Positions 11,251-23,418 are shown, counted from the first letter of the stretch. The stretch is 44,038 nt of DNA from Cylindrodendrum hubeiense (GCA_014621425.1 JAANBB010000348.1:1-44038); one strand, 5' to 3'. Program-made: numbers and translations. The notes: generated by a model from the letters alone, not told the origin.

Positions 11251-13175
11251 TTCATCTTGCGACTGGGATCGCATCGCCTTGTCCGTCGGGAATGGGAAGG
11301 CGAGGCATGAAGCGCTTGGCGCCACTCGCGCTCCTGGTGAAGCCCTACCCATGACCCGTGACAGCTGTCAACCTAAACCCAACCTAAATAAATCCAGCTC
11401 ACCTGGGCCAACAGCACAGCAGCAAAACAGCAAAACACCAAATATACTTAATCGCCTCATCCTTCATCCTTCATCCTTCCCCAAGGCTTAACTTAATCAA
11501 GACTCAAGCGGCCGCCTTTAAAACACCACGAACACCCAGCCCCCAGCCCTCACCCCAAAAATAACCTGCCCCAGGATCCCCCATCCCATTCCCGTTCCTC
11601 GGAACCCTCTCCACGTCAGCCAGCGCACCAAAGCACAGCCTATCCGCCCCGCCCATGGCTTGAAGCTTTTTTTTTGTGTGTTGATAACCAGCACGACTAA
11701 GCACCACCCGTATAACGCTGACCTTGTCGAGCTTACCTCGTTCTTCTATTATCCTTTCAAGTCGTCGAATCCGGATGCACTGTGCGACGCAGGGAACACG
11801 ATGGGAAATGCGGCTCAGCCAGCGCCATGTGGGGACCGCCTAACGCCCGTCTTCTCGTGTTGGTAGCGAACAAGCGCAGTACTGTGTACGCCCGCGTGCT
11901 GGGTGAGCGAACAGCACGCTGAGAATAGCAGCATGACCCGCACAGCCGCGAGCTATCGCGGGTAGTGAGTAGCGAGCGTGATCTAATACGGGTGGCCATG
12001 GTTCACACGTTGGCGGCCACGAGAACAGTCATACGGCCTGGTTGGTGTGCTTCTGGGCACTTGTTCGACGGCGACCGCTCGTCGCCGCTTTTCAGCTGGT
12101 AGCGTATCGCAGCGTAAGTTTGGACGTCCAACTGGTCAACGGCTGTCTGTAAAAGGGTGTCCAAGGTTATGGGAATAGACCAGTGGCGCCTTTGTCACGC
12201 TGACGGCTGAGCACCCAGAAGGATGGTCGCCGACAGAGCGGAACTAGTTGGCCACCACTCACATGCGCCCGCCAACGTCACGTCGTCGACAAAGTACTGC
12301 TCAGAACTCCCACACTGGGCACGCAGTCAGATTCTTGATTGATTCCAAACTATTTAGACTCGCGGGGGCTGAAATACAGCCTGCGACTGCCGCCCACTGC
12401 CGCTGCGTCCAGTCGGATCCCCCCAAGCTCACAAACCGAGCGGCACCGACTGTGTCTCTCCTCGCCTCCGGGACGCCCCCACCCCGGCGACCCGGCCCTC
12501 CGTGCACCCGCGGGGCGCAGCCCTTCCTCCTTCCTTCCTTCCTCCGGACCCCAACACCCAAACCCTTCCGCTTCTCACTTACTCCCCTGCTGCGGCACGC
12601 TGCGTTACGGGAAGGCCGATCGCCGACAAGGCCTAGGGGAGATAAGAGCGGTTACGGCTATGAAACAAATCCCCACCACGAGAATGGACCGTTTCGGCGG
12701 TGGCGAGGCAGAGTGTTATCCGTTGGCGAGCAAAGGTACACGGTGCATTGACGAGCTCATCCTCTAACCGTGCCACTTTTTCGGAGCGCCCATTTGCCTG
12801 TGGTGAGGTAGGCTACGGCAGGGGGGAGCCTTTATTTGTTCATGCGCGCGGGGTGGCGGACGAAACGGGCACGTAATGAGGCAATTGGCAAAAGGAAACC
12901 ACCGAGGCAAAAACATATGTACAGAGGCGGCACTGTACGGAATACATTTGAGTTCCTTGTCTGCATTATCGTGCCGTGCAGCACGGTGGAGAGTGCAGCA
13001 GAAACAGAAGAGAAACAGAAGCAGAAGCAGATACAGAAGCAATGATGCGTTGTGCAAAGGGAGAGATGTGACACGCGATAGGTTGCAGACCGAGTGGGGG
13101 CAAGGGCGGATGAGAAGGGATGATATGGCTTAGGGGCCTATAGTGATTGCCTGCCCTTCCTCTTCCGACTCGTCG

Positions 13176-13460
13176 TTACCCGAATTTGAGGTTCCCTAGG
13201 TTTGAGAAGATGTTTCCTGTCGCGGGGTCGTTGCGGTCCGAGGGTTTGTCGATCATCCGGGGCCTTCCCGGTACTTCGGGTTCGCCCTCGTACCCCATCG
13301 AGTGTGTTTGGTAGCTCTCGGGTGCGACACGGATAGTGATACACTGTAGGAATTGTCCTAGTTGGTGTCCCGGATCCGAGTTTCGTTCGTCGGGTTGTGT
13401 TTCTGTCATGTTGCATCGCTGGGGATTTGTCACCCACGATGTGATGGCTAGCTGCGTCAT
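13176..13460 (-). CDS. doubtful orphan open frame, 94 codons
   Basis: The minus strand has an ATG-started frame from 13460 to a TAA at 13176-13178. It reads with varied composition, including GQFLQCITIRVAPESYQ and ATGNIFSNLGNLKFG, unlike the repetitive frames around it. Codons are A-ending more often (GAA, CGA, ACA, CTA) than in the window's confirmed genes. An overlapping frame (13138-13497) covers the same DNA. No family is recognised. It could be a relic of a mobile or foreign gene, a small exon, or chance. Confidence 0.2.
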   Translation of the reverse strand: MTQLAITSWVTNPQRCNMTETQPDERNSDPGHQLGQFLQCITIRVAPESYQTHSMGYEGEPEVPGRPRMIDKPSDRNDPATGNIFSNLGNLKFG

Positions 13461-14427
13461 CGGGTTGCATCTGAGGCATGTCAGGCATCTCGATCACATC
13501 CTAAGACTGCCGCTTGGAGCTTTGCGCTTCTCCTTCATGTGATGCGAGTACAGCACTGTATTTCACAGCACTGTATGTGTCGCTGCACGACGCACCCATC
13601 CTATTCGTCAGATTCAAGTTTGTTGATCTGGACGTAGATGTGTGTCTCAACTCAGTCTGTAGGCTGTTCCTCCAATCCTTTCGCCAGTGTGTGTGGCCGT
13701 TCACCAGCCTCCTCCACAAGGGCCCAACTTGGGCCATTTTCGCTTTCGTATTTTTAGACAAGGATGGCGCTAGGCCAATCAGGGCTAGAGACGGCTGTTG
13801 AAGGCATCAGCCCGTTGCTAACTGTGGATGCGGACGTGAGCTGTGGGTGTGTGGCTGCTGGAGCAGGGTGGATGTGGCTTGAACGCCGGGTGTGGCTCAA
13901 CTGCAGAGCCCAGAACCTCTGGAGCTGTTGCGGGGAGCAAAAGAAAGTAGAGGTCGTGCTCCCGCTGCATCGCACCCGAAGCCATGACGCCATGACCAGG
14001 CAGGGCCTGCCAGATGGTGAACGGTGACCCAAACCCACACACCCACATCCACAACTCAGAAGAAGAAAATCCACCTAAAAATGCCACCCTGCCGCACTGT
14101 CAAACTGTCACAGATTTGCAGACGGTTCACAACGTAGGGATATCCCTCCATGTGTCAGAAGGTTAGGCAGTTGTTTCTGTGTCGCAGAAGGCGAACTTCG
14201 CCACCGCCGTCAGCGGGGTCGCCGTGTAGTGGCCGCTGCGCCAAAAATTGGCTTCATCCATCGCCGACCACGATCTCAATGTTGACATGGTTCGCGCCGG
14301 CCTGGTGGTCTCGTCTAAGAAGGCTGACACTCTATTATGTTGTGTACTGCCCCCGCCACTACGGCACTCAGCTGGGCTTTTTATGCGCTGGGCCACCTCT
14401 GGTAGCCAGCCGTCATCCATCATCAAC

Positions 14428-14489
14428 CTGGAGCTGTAGCTGGAGCCGTAGCTGGAGCCGTAGCTGAAGCCGTGGCCGTCGCTGGAGCC
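14428..14489. repeat. 12-bp tandem repeat (GTAGCTGGAGCC)
   Basis: Two perfect copies at 14436-14459, a third with one change (GTAGCTGAAGCC), and decayed copies on both sides. The period is a multiple of three, so it looks like a Gly/Ser repeat in translation, but no supported gene contains it. Confidence 0.8.
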
Positions 14490-15656
14490 GCCAGCGATAA
14501 GTGGTCGTAAGCTGGGTCGCAGGATAATTGCATTTGCGGGCGTCGTCGTGTTTGCGTCGTGTTTACGTCGTAGACGCCGGCCGGGCATCAATCAAACCCG
14601 TCAATCAATCTGGATAGTTGCAGTTCTGCTGCTGCACCACGTAGCCTGCTTCGATTTGGCATCTTCCCCCGACGCACCCGAAGCACTGCAAATCTCAGGA
14701 ACCGCGCAGCTGGCCCGCTCTGCTCCGAAGGGCTTATCGCATTCGGGAACCAGCAACGGTGAGGCAGACGAAACGACGAAGCGAAGATACGGGACTGGCG
14801 ACGGACAAGTAAGTTGTAATTATTCCGTACCGGAATCATCGCCATCAGACGAACCTGCGACAACATGATCTGTGTCTCATCATCAGACACCCCCGCGCTC
14901 ATTGGTACCTTGGTGTGCTAGGCGGCCTAGGCTGGCCAACCTGAGACCAGAATGGCAAGGGGTTTCGGGATGGACGTGTCAAGGAGCCGGGGTCGTAGAG
15001 GCAAAAGCAGACGAGGGTGAGGGGGGGCCCGCAAGACGGCCGCTTCTTGTAAATCCCCATGCTCGCCGTGTCGCAGGGGGTGGGAGAGTGGAAGGGGAAG
15101 CTTTGGGTAGGGGATCTGGTCACGACGGGGAGAAGCGAATACACACTGTATCCACGGAAGGGATGAGGCCATTCGAGAAGACACCGAGGCCAGGAGGAGA
15201 ATGAGGTGCGCCTAGCGAACCGGCCCCGAAAGGTGAGGTACTTCGTTCGGACACGAGTGCGAACAAGAAAACTCTTACCGGGACCTAAATGTCGGTCTGT
15301 CGGTCTGCGCGCAAGAGGCTTGAGGCTGCCGAGTAGATGGATGGATGGATGTCTGGCACACGCAGGGAGTCTAAGCTCTCCTGAGCCGTGATTCGTGCCT
15401 TGGGCTCGCGCTGCAGCTGGTGCGATTGCGGTGCCGGCCAGCGGTGGACCAACGAGGGCTCAAGGATGGCAGTGGAACCGCCGGCGACGACACTCTAACG
15501 GACGACTTCGTCCTTACCCCCCCACGAGCCCAAGAGCGGCGCTTCACGGCCAGTTTCGCCCAATCTCGATTGTGCCTGTTGAGTTCCTGCAGCGCACCTA
15601 ATGCGCGTGCGAGGCAGAGAGACAGGGTGACGAGCGAAAAATCGGACAAGAGCCGT

Positions 15657-15714
15657 GTCGAGCAGGGTCGGAGGAGTGGTCGAGCAGGGCCGGAGCAGTG
15701 GTCGCGCAGGGCAT
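15657..15714. repeat. 22-bp tandem repeat, about 2.7 copies
   Basis: The unit begins GTCGAGCAGGG and ends GGAG(G/C)AGTG. Copies lie at 15657-15678 and 15679-15700 with two differences, and a partial third starts at 15701. Confidence 0.8.
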
Positions 15715-16100
15715 GGCGGCCTAGGGATCGCCAGTGCTCTGTGCAGAGTGCAGCGAGTGCCTGCCTTAGTCGAGTCCGCTTTGGTGTGCTGGCCGAAGTT
15801 GGCGCACGACACAAAGTGGCAGCCAACTCGACTTGGGCTTGGTGTCTTGTCGAGCGGCAGGATTTTTCTCTCACTCTCTCTCAGCTTGCATGTCTAGGCC
15901 ATGGGCTGCGTGTGCGCGAGGTTGGTGCACACACAAAAACGCGCGCCCACATGTGGACGGGACGAGCTAAGCCTCGCCTTTGGAGACTTGTCATGCCTCA
16001 CCTACATTCGACGATGCTGTTCGCTGGGCCCGAGACTCGACCTGTCTAAATACAGGCGTAGTACGGGGTCGAATTCACTCAGCCGGCATGCTGGAAGGCG

Positions 16101-16188
16101 GCTGGACGGTGGACTGGTGGTGGATTGGTGGATGGTGTGTGTGTGGGGTTGGGTTGTGCGTGGTGTGTGTGGTGGATGCAGTGGATGT
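16101..16188. repeat. G/T-rich low-complexity tract
   Basis: Nearly 90 bp composed mainly of GGTGG, GGATTGGTGG and GTGTGTG steps on the plus strand, with few C residues. About 150 bp downstream the tract 16339-16398 has the opposite C/A-rich character, so the two are partly complementary. Confidence 0.7.
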
Positions 16189-16338
16189 GATACGCGAAGC
16201 CATAGTCGCAGGGCGCTCTGGCAAGACTCATCAGGACTGGCAAGTGTCGAGCTGCAGTTCTGCAACATCCACCCAGATGCCGTAGGTCGATGGTTAGCTA
16301 GTGGTGGTGCCGTACGTGCAGCGCAGCCCACCGTGAAG

Positions 16339-16398
16339 TCCACAGTCCACAGCACACAGTCCACAGTCCACCACAGTCCACCACAGCCCACAGTCCAC
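16339..16398. repeat. CAGTCCAC-type repeat tract
   Basis: Irregular tandem copies of CAGTCCAC and CAGTCCACCA, about seven in 60 bp. Confidence 0.8.
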
Positions 16399-17550
16399 TT
16401 CGACCATGTAGACAGTCTGCAACATACAGTCTACAACCCACACGAGGCGGCATCTCGGAGGCCCCCTTCCAGCCCTGGGCTGAAAAGGACCCGGCTGCCA
16501 GACCTTAGCCATGGGCGCCGGCCCCCCAGCTAGAGCCAAGTCGAGTCGAATCGAAATCGTGGACCTGGACCTGACATGCGGCCGATCATCAGGAACGGGC
16601 GGCAAAAGCTCAAAGTCCACTAAGAATCAACGACTAGCCACGGACTGCCAACCACCACCCGCCCACATGCCCTGAACGGATCAGGGTTTTCCCATTTTCG
16701 CTTACTGCACTTTATCTGAAGGAATGACAACAGGATCTACTGCAAGAACTGCAAGATCACAGGACCGTAATCTCGGAGCAAGTTGACGTATGCCCCCCTC
16801 CGAGATAATGTTATGATATGGGGGGGGTTCGTGATGCCGGTTTTGAGTTCACTCGACCGTCACCGCCCGTAGATTACGGATCCTCCAACCTCAGGGAGCC
16901 CCATGAGATCTCTCAAGGGTTGAATTCCTTTGGCGGGGAGGGGTCTTCCTTTTTCGCGTGACAGGTGCAGATCATCGCTGGGCTCCAACGAAGCGGTGTC
17001 CAGTTGCGTGACGGGAGCCAGCACATCGGCCTATCATAATGTGCGCCCTGACGCATGCCTCTCTGCTTTGCTGCTGCTTCCAAGCACGTAACGCATTGCA
17101 ATCCGTTCCATGTTTGCAAGCCCGAGGCCAAGCCGGATGACAACTCAGTATCATGCCCAATCACGACTCCTCATCCGCAGTAAGCATTGAGGTTGACAAC
17201 AGACGTTGGAACACAGAAATCCCAAACGGGTCAGGGAAACACCCCCTGGCCAAGGGTTCAAGAGACTGTCACTGTTGAGTGGGGCAATTCGAGCTTTGGT
17301 CTGGTCTTCTGGTCTGCTCTGTGTGCCGCGTTGGCCAGTGGGCGTTTGCCCCTGGACCCTGAAGGTGGCAGCGGAAGTGGGAATGGGGACTGGACTCGGC
17401 AGGGCAGGCATTTTCGTTGGACGAATGGAGGCATGGGCATGGCGTGGCCGATGGAGAAAAGGTACCGCTCTCAAAGGCTGGCTGGACGGGGGCAAAAAAG
17501 CCAATCAGGAGTAACGCCGTTGCCGACGAACGAAGCTGTTAGCCGGCAAT

Positions 17551-17604
17551 TGATAGATGACGGATGATAGATGACGGATGATAGATGACGGATGACTGAT
17601 GACG
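17551..17604. repeat. 14-bp tandem repeat (TGATAGATGACGGA)3
   Basis: Three perfect 14-bp copies from 17551 to 17592, followed by a partial diverged copy TGACTGATGACG. Confidence 0.85.
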
Positions 17605-17730
17605 AAAGCGGATAACGGTTGTGGTTGTGTTTAGGATTATGGTCAGGATTAGGATGACGATCACGTTGGATTGAATGCAGGTGGACAACTGGATGGGAGA
17701 ACGGCGATGTCGATGACGAGAGCGGCCAGC

Positions 17731-17760
17731 AAAGCAGGCAAAGTAGGCAAAGTAGGCAAT
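17731..17760. repeat. 9-bp tandem repeat (AAAGTAGGC)3
   Basis: Three consecutive copies of a 9-bp unit, the first reading AAAGCAGGC. Confidence 0.8.
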
Positions 17761-19361
17761 GCAGGGCAGAGCAAGGCCGAAGCGAGGCAGAGACATGATC
17801 GAGCACTGTACGCGGACGGAGTATGTAGATCCGAGCAATGCATTGCAGTGAGCAAGAGGGAGCTGATGTGTGACAGCATATCCGGGCTTGGGTGAGGCTG
17901 GTGCGCCATGCGCTGTGGTGGCTGTACATTGCCCAAGTTCGTCCACCATCCCGTCCTCCAGCCAGTCAGCGTTGGCGGATGGCCTTACTTGCTGTCACAG
18001 CCAGGCACTGAGGTGGCAGCCAGTCAGCTGGGCCTCCAGCCAAGCTCTGGTATTCGCACGAAACACGCACGCATCCAGGCTCGGGACCCAGAACACCGAG
18101 GGCTGGGTGCGCGACTGCGCAAGGCATGTTGGGGAGGCGGAGGCAGGGTTCGGCATTCTTTTTGGCATCTGGAAGAAATGTTGAATTCGTACCGACCAGC
18201 TCCGGACGGGCTCCGTATGGGCTCCGTGCCGACGGACGGACTGCTACGTGTGGACGGAAGTTTTAACGTACGGCGGAGAGGGGACGGGGAGCTTCACCTG
18301 TGACTGCCTTACCTAGTAACTAACTGAACTCAGAGCCCAGCGCAACCCGTGGCCCAGATCCCACGCTGCACCGCTGCACCGCTGGCTGAGACGCTGAGAC
18401 GAGGCGCCACTCCAAAACGCTCTGACGCCCGAGGCGCTCAGACACACAGCGAGCCCTCGTGCACCACCATATCGCATCCGGCTGGAATGACCTGTTGGGG
18501 GCCTGTTCTTAGATGAAACGCTCTCCCTGGGCGGCCATCGTGTGCCAAGGCCCGCAGCCGGCTCCAGGTGGCTTCCTTCAGGTCGACCTCGACGCTCTGC
18601 TCGACTCCTTCCTCCTTGGGGCCTTGGGGCCTTGCCTGGGCGCCACGAGCAACGACGAGCAAAAAGGTACGTACCTGCCCGCCTACCAAAACCCACCAAA
18701 ACCCCCGACGCCACTCAGCCCCACCCGTGCCCACCAACACCGGCCAGGACCCCACCGAATGCGACCAGGGCCCCTGCCACATTCCCCTGTACCCAGTGCG
18801 CCGCCGCCGCTGCTCACACTGCCGGGGGCCCTCCTTCCCAACTTGCCAACTTCCCATCCGTCAACGGCACCAGGAGGTGGCGGCAGGCGGGTGGGCACCC
18901 AAACCCACTTGCGGAGGGTTGACGAGGGCGAGGGTCCTTGCTCCTTGGTGTTGGTGGGCCTGCAACCAGGGTATTCCGGACATGGGTCGTGGGACTTGGG
19001 CATGGGACCTGCTGCTTGCTGCGCTCTCTCGCACCGCTCCATTTCATACATATGCCCAGGCGCTGCCTCCCCAGCCGCCTCAATTGAAACATCTCCTGTT
19101 CTTGTTCACTGTTCCTGTACCTGTTCACCGAGCAGATCGAGCTTCACCTTTCCCTTTTTCTTCTATCTCGACATTCTTTCACTATTTCCCTTGGCCTGTC
19201 GCTCCTGTTCTCTGTCTCCTTTGTCACTCGACAACGGGGATCCAGAAAACTACACCGAGCCCCTTCCAACCACCCGGGCACCCTTTGTCTGAGTGTCTGA
19301 GTCCTCCCTCTCAGACTCTTCCTCCCACGCCAGGGAATCCAATACCGTGCCTAGGCCCGCT

Positions 19362-20534
19362 ATGTCTTTGACGTTGCCAGTCACCGATCACATACTCCCA
19401 AGGGAGCACGTTCCAGAGTCCGCTGCGCGGGGTCTCCAACCGTCACCACTCCCTCTTATAGATTCCCTACCCACCTCGCCTTCGCTCTACTCCGACGACG
19501 CCGACGACGAGCTACCACGAAACAACATTCAACTATCACACAACATGATGCCACCCCAGCGACAGTCAACCGCCGAGCAGGCCCCGGCCCTGCCAGAGAA
19601 GAGTGCCCGTCGAGCTTCAAGAATGCTCGATGGTCTCATTCCTCACAAGTTGACCACAGAGGACCAGCAGCCTCCTCTGACGGCCCAATCCGCCCCCCAC
19701 GAAGTGTATCTCTCCTCCGAGGAGGATGCCTCCTCATCAGCCGACGACTTCTCCGACTTCGAGTTCGAGTCCAGCAGCGAGGAATCCCAGCAGTCATCTA
19801 CTCGACGCAGCAGCCAGGAGGACACCGCCCGTGTAGTCTCGGTTGTCTTCTCTGGCAAGCCCTCCATCGTCGACCTCCCCCGGCGATCTATTTCTCCTAG
19901 CTCCAGCGAGACCTCTTCTCGACCTCCTAGCCGACTCCGGAGAACCTCGACTCTACCTATCATCGACAACCGCCGCAGTTCCATTTCGTCTTCCCCCTCA
20001 GCCTCCTCCGTGAGGTCTTCCATCTTGCACCCCCCTCGCACCAGCAGCATGCTTCCCAGTCACCGTATCGTGAAGCCGAGGCCCGAGTTCCTTAGCATCG
20101 ACCCGTTCGCGGCCAAGACTGACCGGGAGGAAGAGCACACTGGCGGCCTCAAGACGCCTAAGACGCCTACGGGCATGTTTAAGCGAACGCTTAGCTTGGT
20201 CAAAAAGCGCAGCAAGCCTTCCCTCAACACCAACTTCTCCTCTCTATCCCGTGACAACCTCACGTCGTTCATGATGCCGTCCCACCACATGGAGCAGGTC
20301 CAGGAGGAGGCTTCGGCTCCCGAGTCCGCTTCCGCTACCGCCCCCCGGCCTGTTAGCCGAGGACCTCCCACCTACCACGAAATTGTCATGTCGGCGAAGC
20401 GAAGGGCCCAGACGACACCCATGTCGCCCATCTCTCCTCTCTCAGAACCTGCATCCCCGATGACTCCTAACGGCACTCGGCAACGCCTACGACAAGGCTT
20501 CTCTTCCGCCCGACGGCGGAGTATCAAGACATGA
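19362..20534 (+). CDS. serine-rich, largely disordered protein with PPxY motif
   Basis: Single exon of 390 aa, starting at the first in-frame ATG (MSLTLPVTDHI); the open frame extends upstream but without another ATG. I do not recognise the family. Features seen: a Ser/Asp/Glu-rich acidic stretch (about 120-155, with DDFSDFEFESSSEESQQSS); a short ordered-looking motif VVSVVFSGKPSIVDLPRRS (about 162-180); many Ser/Arg/Pro runs; a basic patch FKRTLSLVKKRSKP (about 270-283); the PPTY motif at 335-338, which fits the PPxY consensus for WW domains; SP/TP repeats (MSPISPLSEPASPMTP); and a very basic C-terminus (RQRLRQGFSSARRRSIKT). RRXS and SP sites suggest phosphorylation. Inference: a regulatory or adaptor protein that may bind Rsp5-type ubiquitin ligases. 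Confidence 0.82.
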   Translation: MSLTLPVTDHILPREHVPESAARGLQPSPLPLIDSLPTSPSLYSDDADDELPRNNIQLSHNMMPPQRQSTAEQAPALPEKSARRASRMLDGLIPHKLTTEDQQPPLTAQSAPHEVYLSSEEDASSSADDFSDFEFESSSEESQQSSTRRSSQEDTARVVSVVFSGKPSIVDLPRRSISPSSSETSSRPPSRLRRTSTLPIIDNRRSSISSSPSASSVRSSILHPPRTSSMLPSHRIVKPRPEFLSIDPFAAKTDREEEHTGGLKTPKTPTGMFKRTLSLVKKRSKPSLNTNFSSLSRDNLTSFMMPSHHMEQVQEEASAPESASATAPRPVSRGPPTYHEIVMSAKRRAQTTPMSPISPLSEPASPMTPNGTRQRLRQGFSSARRRSIKT

Positions 20535-21306
20535 GCACGATTAACATCACGCACATGTTCTGATTGTATGACGTATTACGACTGGGTTCAACATCTCCAT
20601 CTTGGGACGGGCGTTACAATGCATTTATCCTTTTTGTCCTTTCTTCTTCTTTATCATCCTTTGTCTTCTACTTTGTTCGGGTTTTCTTTCTTGGGAAGGA
20701 TTTAGGGCGCATTCGTTTTTTTATGGGACGACTACTGGGTGGTCAAAAAGGAAGGCGGAGTTTGGGCATGGGACATTCGTTTCCCCCTTTGGGCTATGAA
20801 TGCTTTTTTGGAAGACGGCGTTTGGAGCCTCACAACATACACACACGCATCCATGTTACGGCCCTGGACAGGCCACTTTCGTTAGTGAGATAAATTGTTA
20901 ATGAGGCCAATGTCGCTGAACAGACTTGGTCGTGGAGCAACACATGGGTCAGAGTCAAGGATTGGAAGATTAGCAGTTTTCGCATGCGCAATACCAACAC
21001 AGACATGATTGCTTGTTCCAAACGGAAACACCGGTTCCTTTTCCCTGACGTATTCTGTGAGACACTCATCTGAGCCGAATTAGTGCATGCCCTTGGAAGA
21101 ATCTGGTTATGGGTTTGGTCCCATTGACAATTTTGTAAGTGGGCATCCATAAGTCTGTCAAGCGCCATGGATCCGTCCGTGCCCGAAGAGCGGTGCATGA
21201 TGTGGTTGATGAGCCCCATCACGAGTCTGAGCTGCAAGCGATCAGAGCGTCGACGGAACCGGGATATTACTTGTTAGTGTATTTATGGTACAGTGCTGGG
21301 TGTTAT

Positions 21307-21345
21307 CATTTTTATTTTTATTTTTTATTTTTATCTTTATTATAG
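21307..21345. repeat. T/A-rich microsatellite (TATTTTTATTT-type)
   Basis: Almost 40 bp of T runs broken every five or six bases by A, ending in CTTTATTATAG. Confidence 0.8.
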
Positions 21346-23382
21346 CTTCTGGATCACGTCAAGAAGGGACGGGCGCAGACTGTGCGTTGTGAATGGTACC
21401 CCACGGCGTCTTCGAGGCTTGGGAAAAGAAAGCAGAGACTTTGAGGCTTCACTATCAAGGATAAGGACATGTGTGTCGCCGCGCCTTACATGGTTGGCAT
21501 GGGGATTTGTTATTGATTTTCATATTTAGTTTTTCATGAATGTTACGAATGGAGTTTACATGAATGGGGCGATGAATTGATCTGGCGTGCCTTGTGGTGT
21601 GGTTCTTGGGCCGTTGTTGCGGGGATGTGCAAGGGGGGGAATGGGTATCAGATGAGGATGGGCAAGGAAGGGTCTGACGTTTTGGAGGGACGATTTGGCG
21701 CTTGGGGACGGACGTTGGGCGGGCCATTGGCTCGTTGCGCTTGCGCCGGTTGTGCCTGGACTTGGGGGATTGATAAACGGAGGTGCGGTCGGTTGGCGGC
21801 CAGTTGGCAGCTTCAGGCTCAGGCACGCAGCGAATGAGCGAATGGACGCAGGGCTGCGGCGTAACTAATGGTTCGCCTGACGTTTTAGTCCAGGACAGCT
21901 TGGGGTCGATTACTACTTTGGGACAGTCAGGTGGCGCCCCCCGGACCAATTGACTTTTGCGGCGTGTGAGGGCGCGTGTTGGAGGGTGACACTGCGACTT
22001 ACACTGGAAGCGACGGCAGCAGGTCTGAGGGCAGCAGGTCTGGGGACGGACAGGTACGGGCGTTGTTTTACGAGGCTGGATTGGGGATTCGTGTCAGGGG
22101 AAAGGGCAGATGCAGGAACGGTTTTTACGGTCACGGACCCGGCGTCATGGCTGGACGGACTCGTCCCGTCTCGACGCGGCTGTCCGCACACGTGGGATGT
22201 TGCACGAGTACTGTGTACAGTGTACGCCTGTTGACGGCTGTTGACGACTGTCCTTCCGCCCTGTTGCATCCGGCCGCCGCCCAAGCACGGAATCATCATC
22301 CATTGACACGGGACAAGATCCAGCGCATGCATGCAAGCGTGTTGCGGGATGGCAGCCCGAGTACAGATCAGATGGCCCGTTACATGCGTTCGGACACTCT
22401 CCGTAGAAGCAGACAGAGGCTCCGCATGTGTTCTGATTGAGATCTTCTCCCAACAATCCATCGTCCGTTCTAGGGCGGCGATCTGAGCACGCACCCCCCC
22501 AACAGCCCACCGCAAACACAAACGACGGTGAGGTCGAGCACAAAAAAAGAATTAGGAAGAAAAAAAGGGTCTTATCTAACGGTCACAATTAAGCAGGGCG
22601 CCACAATTGGGCGTCATTTCGCTCTATGTAGGCGGTTGGGGCTTGGGAATTGCGGTGGAGCGCAGGCGACCTGCCACCGGCGGGAAGCTTGATTGCCGAT
22701 GGAGGCACACTCTCCACTGTAGAAGCTGCAAGGTACCGCGCCAGCGCGCTACCGCCCGCACACACTGTAGCCGTCTCCTTACCGTCTCCTTACAATGAAT
22801 GCCCAGGCCTGATTGTAAATTGTCCGCCGAGTGAGGCAGCCTCGCGCCGTCGTTGACACCGCACAATCGCCCACCGCTCATCGCCCATCGCCTTGCTAAG
22901 CCGGCTTCGAGTTTAGCTGTCGATGCTACTTCGTGCCTAGTCCGCGATTTCGCTTTGCTCCGACGGCCGTTGGATTGAGCAGGCGCCAGTCCGCAATCAA
23001 GTATAGCAGATGCCGCTGGATCGGTAGTCACAGCCGATCGAGACCCCGTCGCTTCTCGTCTGCTCCATATCTTTGCGCGACTTTGATCACGTCGCCATTT
23101 CCAATTCTCAGCCGAGTGCTCGTGAGCGCGTTGATGGATCTGTAGCGTATGCGTCGGCGTGGAGCTGCGTGGGGACGTGAGAAGACCCTTGGTGGTGATC
23201 ATTTTACTTGGTCGCGCCTCAGTCTTCTCGTATTCTTCATTCTTCTGGAACGACAACTCTGTCAACGCGACGCTGCTTCAGCTTCAGTTCCGCCTGTGCA
23301 GATATTCCCATGTCCAGATGCTCAGACCAAACCTCGATCAATCCTCACCCAGGAATAGGTCACAACCCGGGATGACGGCTCT

Positions 23383-23418
23383 GACATTTGTGACAGCTCC
23401 GATATTTGTGACAGCTCG
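23383..23418. repeat. 18-bp tandem duplication
   Basis: Copies GACATTTGTGACAGCTCC (23383-23400) and GATATTTGTGACAGCTCG (23401-23418) differ at two positions. Confidence 0.85.

Larger units (their letters stand above)
9519..19361. other. 9.8-kb gene-free, repeat-rich intergenic tract
   Basis: I find no convincing gene on either strand. The longest frames (for example 15420-16049 +, 15901-16533 +, 15371-15874 -) overlap each other on both strands, have no domains and are low-complexity translations of GC-rich DNA. The tract holds many short tandem repeats (11223, 14428, 15657, 16101, 16339, 17551, 17731) and, at 13176-13460 minus, an orphan frame. The last few hundred bases (about 19080-19361) are CT-rich and probably the leader of the serine-rich gene. 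Confidence 0.55.

Noticed and set aside
15371..16533. Overlapping frames on both strands (155-210 codons)
   Set aside because: They overlap each other in several frames, cover low-complexity repeats and show no recognisable protein features.
19293..19361. Extension of the serine-rich protein by 23 codons
   Set aside because: The codon at 19293 is GTG; the first in-frame ATG is 19362.
22624..23265. Minus-strand frame of 213 codons
   Set aside because: Its first codon is not ATG, its composition is Arg/Ser-rich, and no splice structure or domain supports it.
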